From contig JAHKBC010000134.1 of the NCBI GenBank assembly GCA_018825725.1, positions 1 to 6,699 of the forward strand: a DNA stretch of 6,699 nucleotides, read 5' to 3'. This document shows positions 5,220 to 6,699 of this stretch, one piece after another; positions within the stretch are counted from its first letter, which is position 1; each line of letters begins with the position of its first letter. Under the pieces are notes generated by a model. The model saw only the letters and a program-made list of their open reading frames with translations, was not told the DNA's origin and searched no databases. A program made the position numbers and the translations under genes. The DNA is from Candidatus Omnitrophota bacterium. Lineage in GTDB: Bacteria > Omnitrophota > Gorgyraeia > Gygaellales > Profunditerraquicolaceae.

Positions 5220-6699
5220 AAATTGTAATTGCATATCCACCCATAACTACGGATAAAGGTTGCCCTTTATTGGGGCAGAACCGCCAGTTCCAATATTTTA
5301 AGGATCCCACTTATATCTATCCTGTAGTTCCTGCCCAGGCTGCGACACTACTTAAGAAAAATGGTTTTGAGGTGGTTTGGCTGGATGCAATTGCAGAGAA
5401 TATCTCCTATGAGCGTTTTATTGAGATTATAAAGAATGAGAAACCTGATCTTATTGCCATGGAGACCAAAACTCCGGTAATTAAGGAGCACTGGCGGATA
5501 ATCAACGATTTAAAATCCACACTACGAACTACGAACCAAGAACTACGAACCGTGCTCTTCGGCGATCACGTCACCGCCTTGCCTGAAGAATCTTTTCAGA
5601 ATTCCAAGGTTGATTATGTTTTAACCGGCGGAGATTACGATTTTCTTTTATTAAATCTGTGTAATTTTATAAAATATGGGGACAGTCCCCAAAAAGCAGG
5701 GACAGTCTCCATTTTAGAGCCTGGTATTTATTATCGCGAGAATGAGATTATAAAGAATACCGGCAAGTTTCAACTCAATCATAATTTAGATGCATTGCCT
5801 TTTATTGACCGCGATTTAACTAAATGGCGGCTTTATGCTTATGCAAATGGTAATTATAAAAGGACACCCGGGACATATATTATGAGCGCAAGGGACTGCT
5901 GGTGGGGAAAATGCACTTTTTGTTCCTGGCCAACGCTCTATCCTAAGTTCAGGAATAGGCCTGTCAAAAATGTTTTAGATGAGATAGGAGAGTTGATTAC
6001 TCAATATAATGTGCGCGAAATAATGGATGATGCGGGTACGTTTCCTGTTGGTGCGTGGTTAAGTGAATTTTGTAAAGGGATGATTGAGCGCGGGTATAAT
6101 AAGAAAATCTATTTTGATTGTAATATGCGATTCGGGGCAGTAACTTATTCTGATTTGAAGCTTATGAAACAGGCAAATTTTCGCCTTTTATTGTTCGGCT
6201 TAGAATCTGCTAACCAAAATACATTAGATAGGCTTAAGAAGAATCTTAAGGTTGAAGATATAATCCAGGGCTGCCGTCTGGCCAGAAAAGCCGGGCTTTA
6301 TCCGCACATAACCATTATGTTCGGCTATCCCTGGGAGACTTACGAAGAAGCTTTAAAAACCCTGAATCTGGGCAGATGGCTGTTAAAAAAAGGCTTTGCC
6401 TACACTATGCAGGCTACAATGGTTATACCCTATCCCGGAAGCCCGTTATTTGAGGAGTGTAAGCAAAATAACTGGCTGAAGACCCTTGATTGGGATGATT
6501 ACGACATGAAACAGCCGGTAATGCGCGCTCAATTTCCTGATCCTGAGATTACAAAGTTGGTGCAGGGGATGTATAAGATATCTTTTCAGCCGGAATTTAT
6601 GCTGCGTAAATTATTTTCCCTGCGCGACTTCGACGACTTTAAATATTATCTGCGCGCCGGCGGCAAGGTCTTCGGGCATATCTTTGATTTCAGAAAATA
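5216..6699 (+). CDS. B12-binding-type radical SAM protein (3' end at or just beyond window edge)
   Basis: An open frame of 494 codons runs from ATG at 5216 to the window end, where the last two bases TA could begin either a stop or another codon. Residues 1 to about 150 resemble the cobalamin-binding-like domain of this class (MKIVIAYPP, VPAQAATLLKKNGFEVVWLDA, LFGDHVTALP), but no DxHxxG cobalamin-ligand motif is present. The radical SAM core follows: cysteines C228, C233 and C236 in DCWWGKCTFCSW (CX4CX2C rather than the usual CX3CX2C), IMDDAG (269-274), FGLESAN (about 327-333), FGYPWET (369-375) and YPGSPLFEE (406-414). It should bind a 4Fe-4S cluster and SAM; its substrate is unknown. Placed after the glycan genes, it may modify a sugar, lipid carrier or other envelope component. 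Two short repeats interrupt it in frame, at residues 102-112 and 152-167. Coupled to the upstream short ORF by an ATGA overlap. Confidence 0.87.
   Translation, partial: MKIVIAYPPITTDKGCPLLGQNRQFQYFKDPTYIYPVVPAQAATLLKKNGFEVVWLDAIAENISYERFIEIIKNEKPDLIAMETKTPVIKEHWRIINDLKSTLRTTNQELRTVLFGDHVTALPEESFQNSKVDYVLTGGDYDFLLLNLCNFIKYGDSPQKAGTVSILEPGIYYRENEIIKNTGKFQLNHNLDALPFIDRDLTKWRLYAYANGNYKRTPGTYIMSARDCWWGKCTFCSWPTLYPKFRNRPVKNVLDEIGELITQYNVREIMDDAGTFPVGAWLSEFCKGMIERGYNKKIYFDCNMRFGAVTYSDLKLMKQANFRLLLFGLESANQNTLDRLKKNLKVEDIIQGCRLARKAGLYPHITIMFGYPWETYEEALKTLNLGRWLLKKGFAYTMQATMVIPYPGSPLFEECKQNNWLKTLDWDDYDMKQPVMRAQFPDPEITKLVQGMYKISFQPEFMLRKLFSLRDFDDFKYYLRAGGKVFGHIFDFRK
5524..5551 (+). repeat. In-frame 7-bp-unit tandem repeat, copy 2
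   Basis: Four heptamers in a row: ACGAACT, ACGAACC, AAGAACT, ACGAACC. The last 21 bp (5531-5551) are identical to 4295-4315. It encodes LRTTNQELRT at residues 103-112 of the radical SAM protein, between a helix ending INDLK and the strand VLFGDHVT, where family members would have only a short turn. It reads in the same frame as copy 1 and gives the same core peptide, RTTNQEL. Confidence 0.85.
5671..5715. repeat. REP-like double palindrome (GGGGACAGTCCCC type) inserted in frame
   Basis: A 45-bp unit has two palindromic cores, GGGGACAGTCCCC (5678-5690) and GGGACAGTCTCC (5699-5710), separated by AAAAAGCA and flanked by AAAAT on the left and ATTTT on the right, so the whole unit is also an imperfect inverted repeat. 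It encodes YGDSPQKAGTVSI in the radical SAM protein, between the N-terminal domain and EPGIYYREN, and is a multiple of three so the frame is kept. Similar GGGGACAGTCCCC palindromes are, from memory, scattered in genomes of environmental bacteria and may be REP elements moved by RAYT-type transposases; none is seen here. Confidence 0.75.

Noticed and set aside
5053..5310. Antisense reading frame of 85 codons across the gene junction
   Set aside because: It spans the end of the glycosyltransferase, the inverted-repeat element and the start of the radical SAM gene, and its product has no recognisable motif.
4295..5551. CRISPR-like array from the repeated heptamers
   Set aside because: Units are 7 bp in direct tandem with no spacers, and both arrays lie inside genes.

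Overview
The window is a single-strand, tightly packed stretch of a bacterial cell-surface polysaccharide locus. All genes lie on the + strand, with stop/start overlaps or very short gaps and no internal terminator, so it reads as one operon cut at both ends. The DNA is AT-rich (roughly 38-40% GC by eye). The gene order, the fused WecA/FlaA1-like protein and, above all, the short repeats inserted in frame into genes suggest an uncultured Gram-negative lineage such as Candidatus Omnitrophota (OP3). That placement rests on recollection of similar proteins, not on a search, and is moderate at best.

Layout: (1) 2-928, the C-terminal part of a membrane protein joining the end of an MraY/WecA-type phosphoglycosyl transferase to the membrane and nucleotide-binding part of a FlaA1/CapD-type protein, without the catalytic dehydratase domain. 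(2) 921-2186, a Wzy/WaaL-type O-antigen polymerase or ligase. (3) 2167-3426, a Wzx-type oligosaccharide flippase with a GTG start. (4) 3426-4220, a DPM1/ALG5-like GT2 glycosyltransferase. (5) 4156-5136, a second GT2 glycosyltransferase with C-terminal membrane helices, whose first 65 nt overlap the previous gene out of frame. (6) 5216-6699, a B12-binding-type radical SAM protein running off the window end. Together these are the parts of a Wzx/Wzy-type pathway: priming on a lipid carrier (gene 1), extension (4, 5), flipping (3) and polymerisation or ligation (2). The radical SAM enzyme may modify the glycan or carrier, but its substrate cannot be read from the sequence.

The most unusual feature is a set of small inserted elements packed into 4.29-5.72 kb. 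A 7-bp-unit repeat (ACGAACC/AAGAACT) sits in frame in both the second glycosyltransferase and the radical SAM gene and gives the same peptide, RTTNQEL, in each. A 45-bp GGGGACAGTCCCC-type palindrome pair sits in frame in the radical SAM gene. A ~75-bp inverted-repeat element has landed on the start codon of the radical SAM gene. Removing it together with one copy of the flanking ATGA duplication restores a near-ideal Shine-Dalgarno and start. As it stands, the element hides the replacement ribosome binding site and start codon in a 14-bp stem, and carries a 26-codon ORF resembling the beginning of a GIY-YIG endonuclease.
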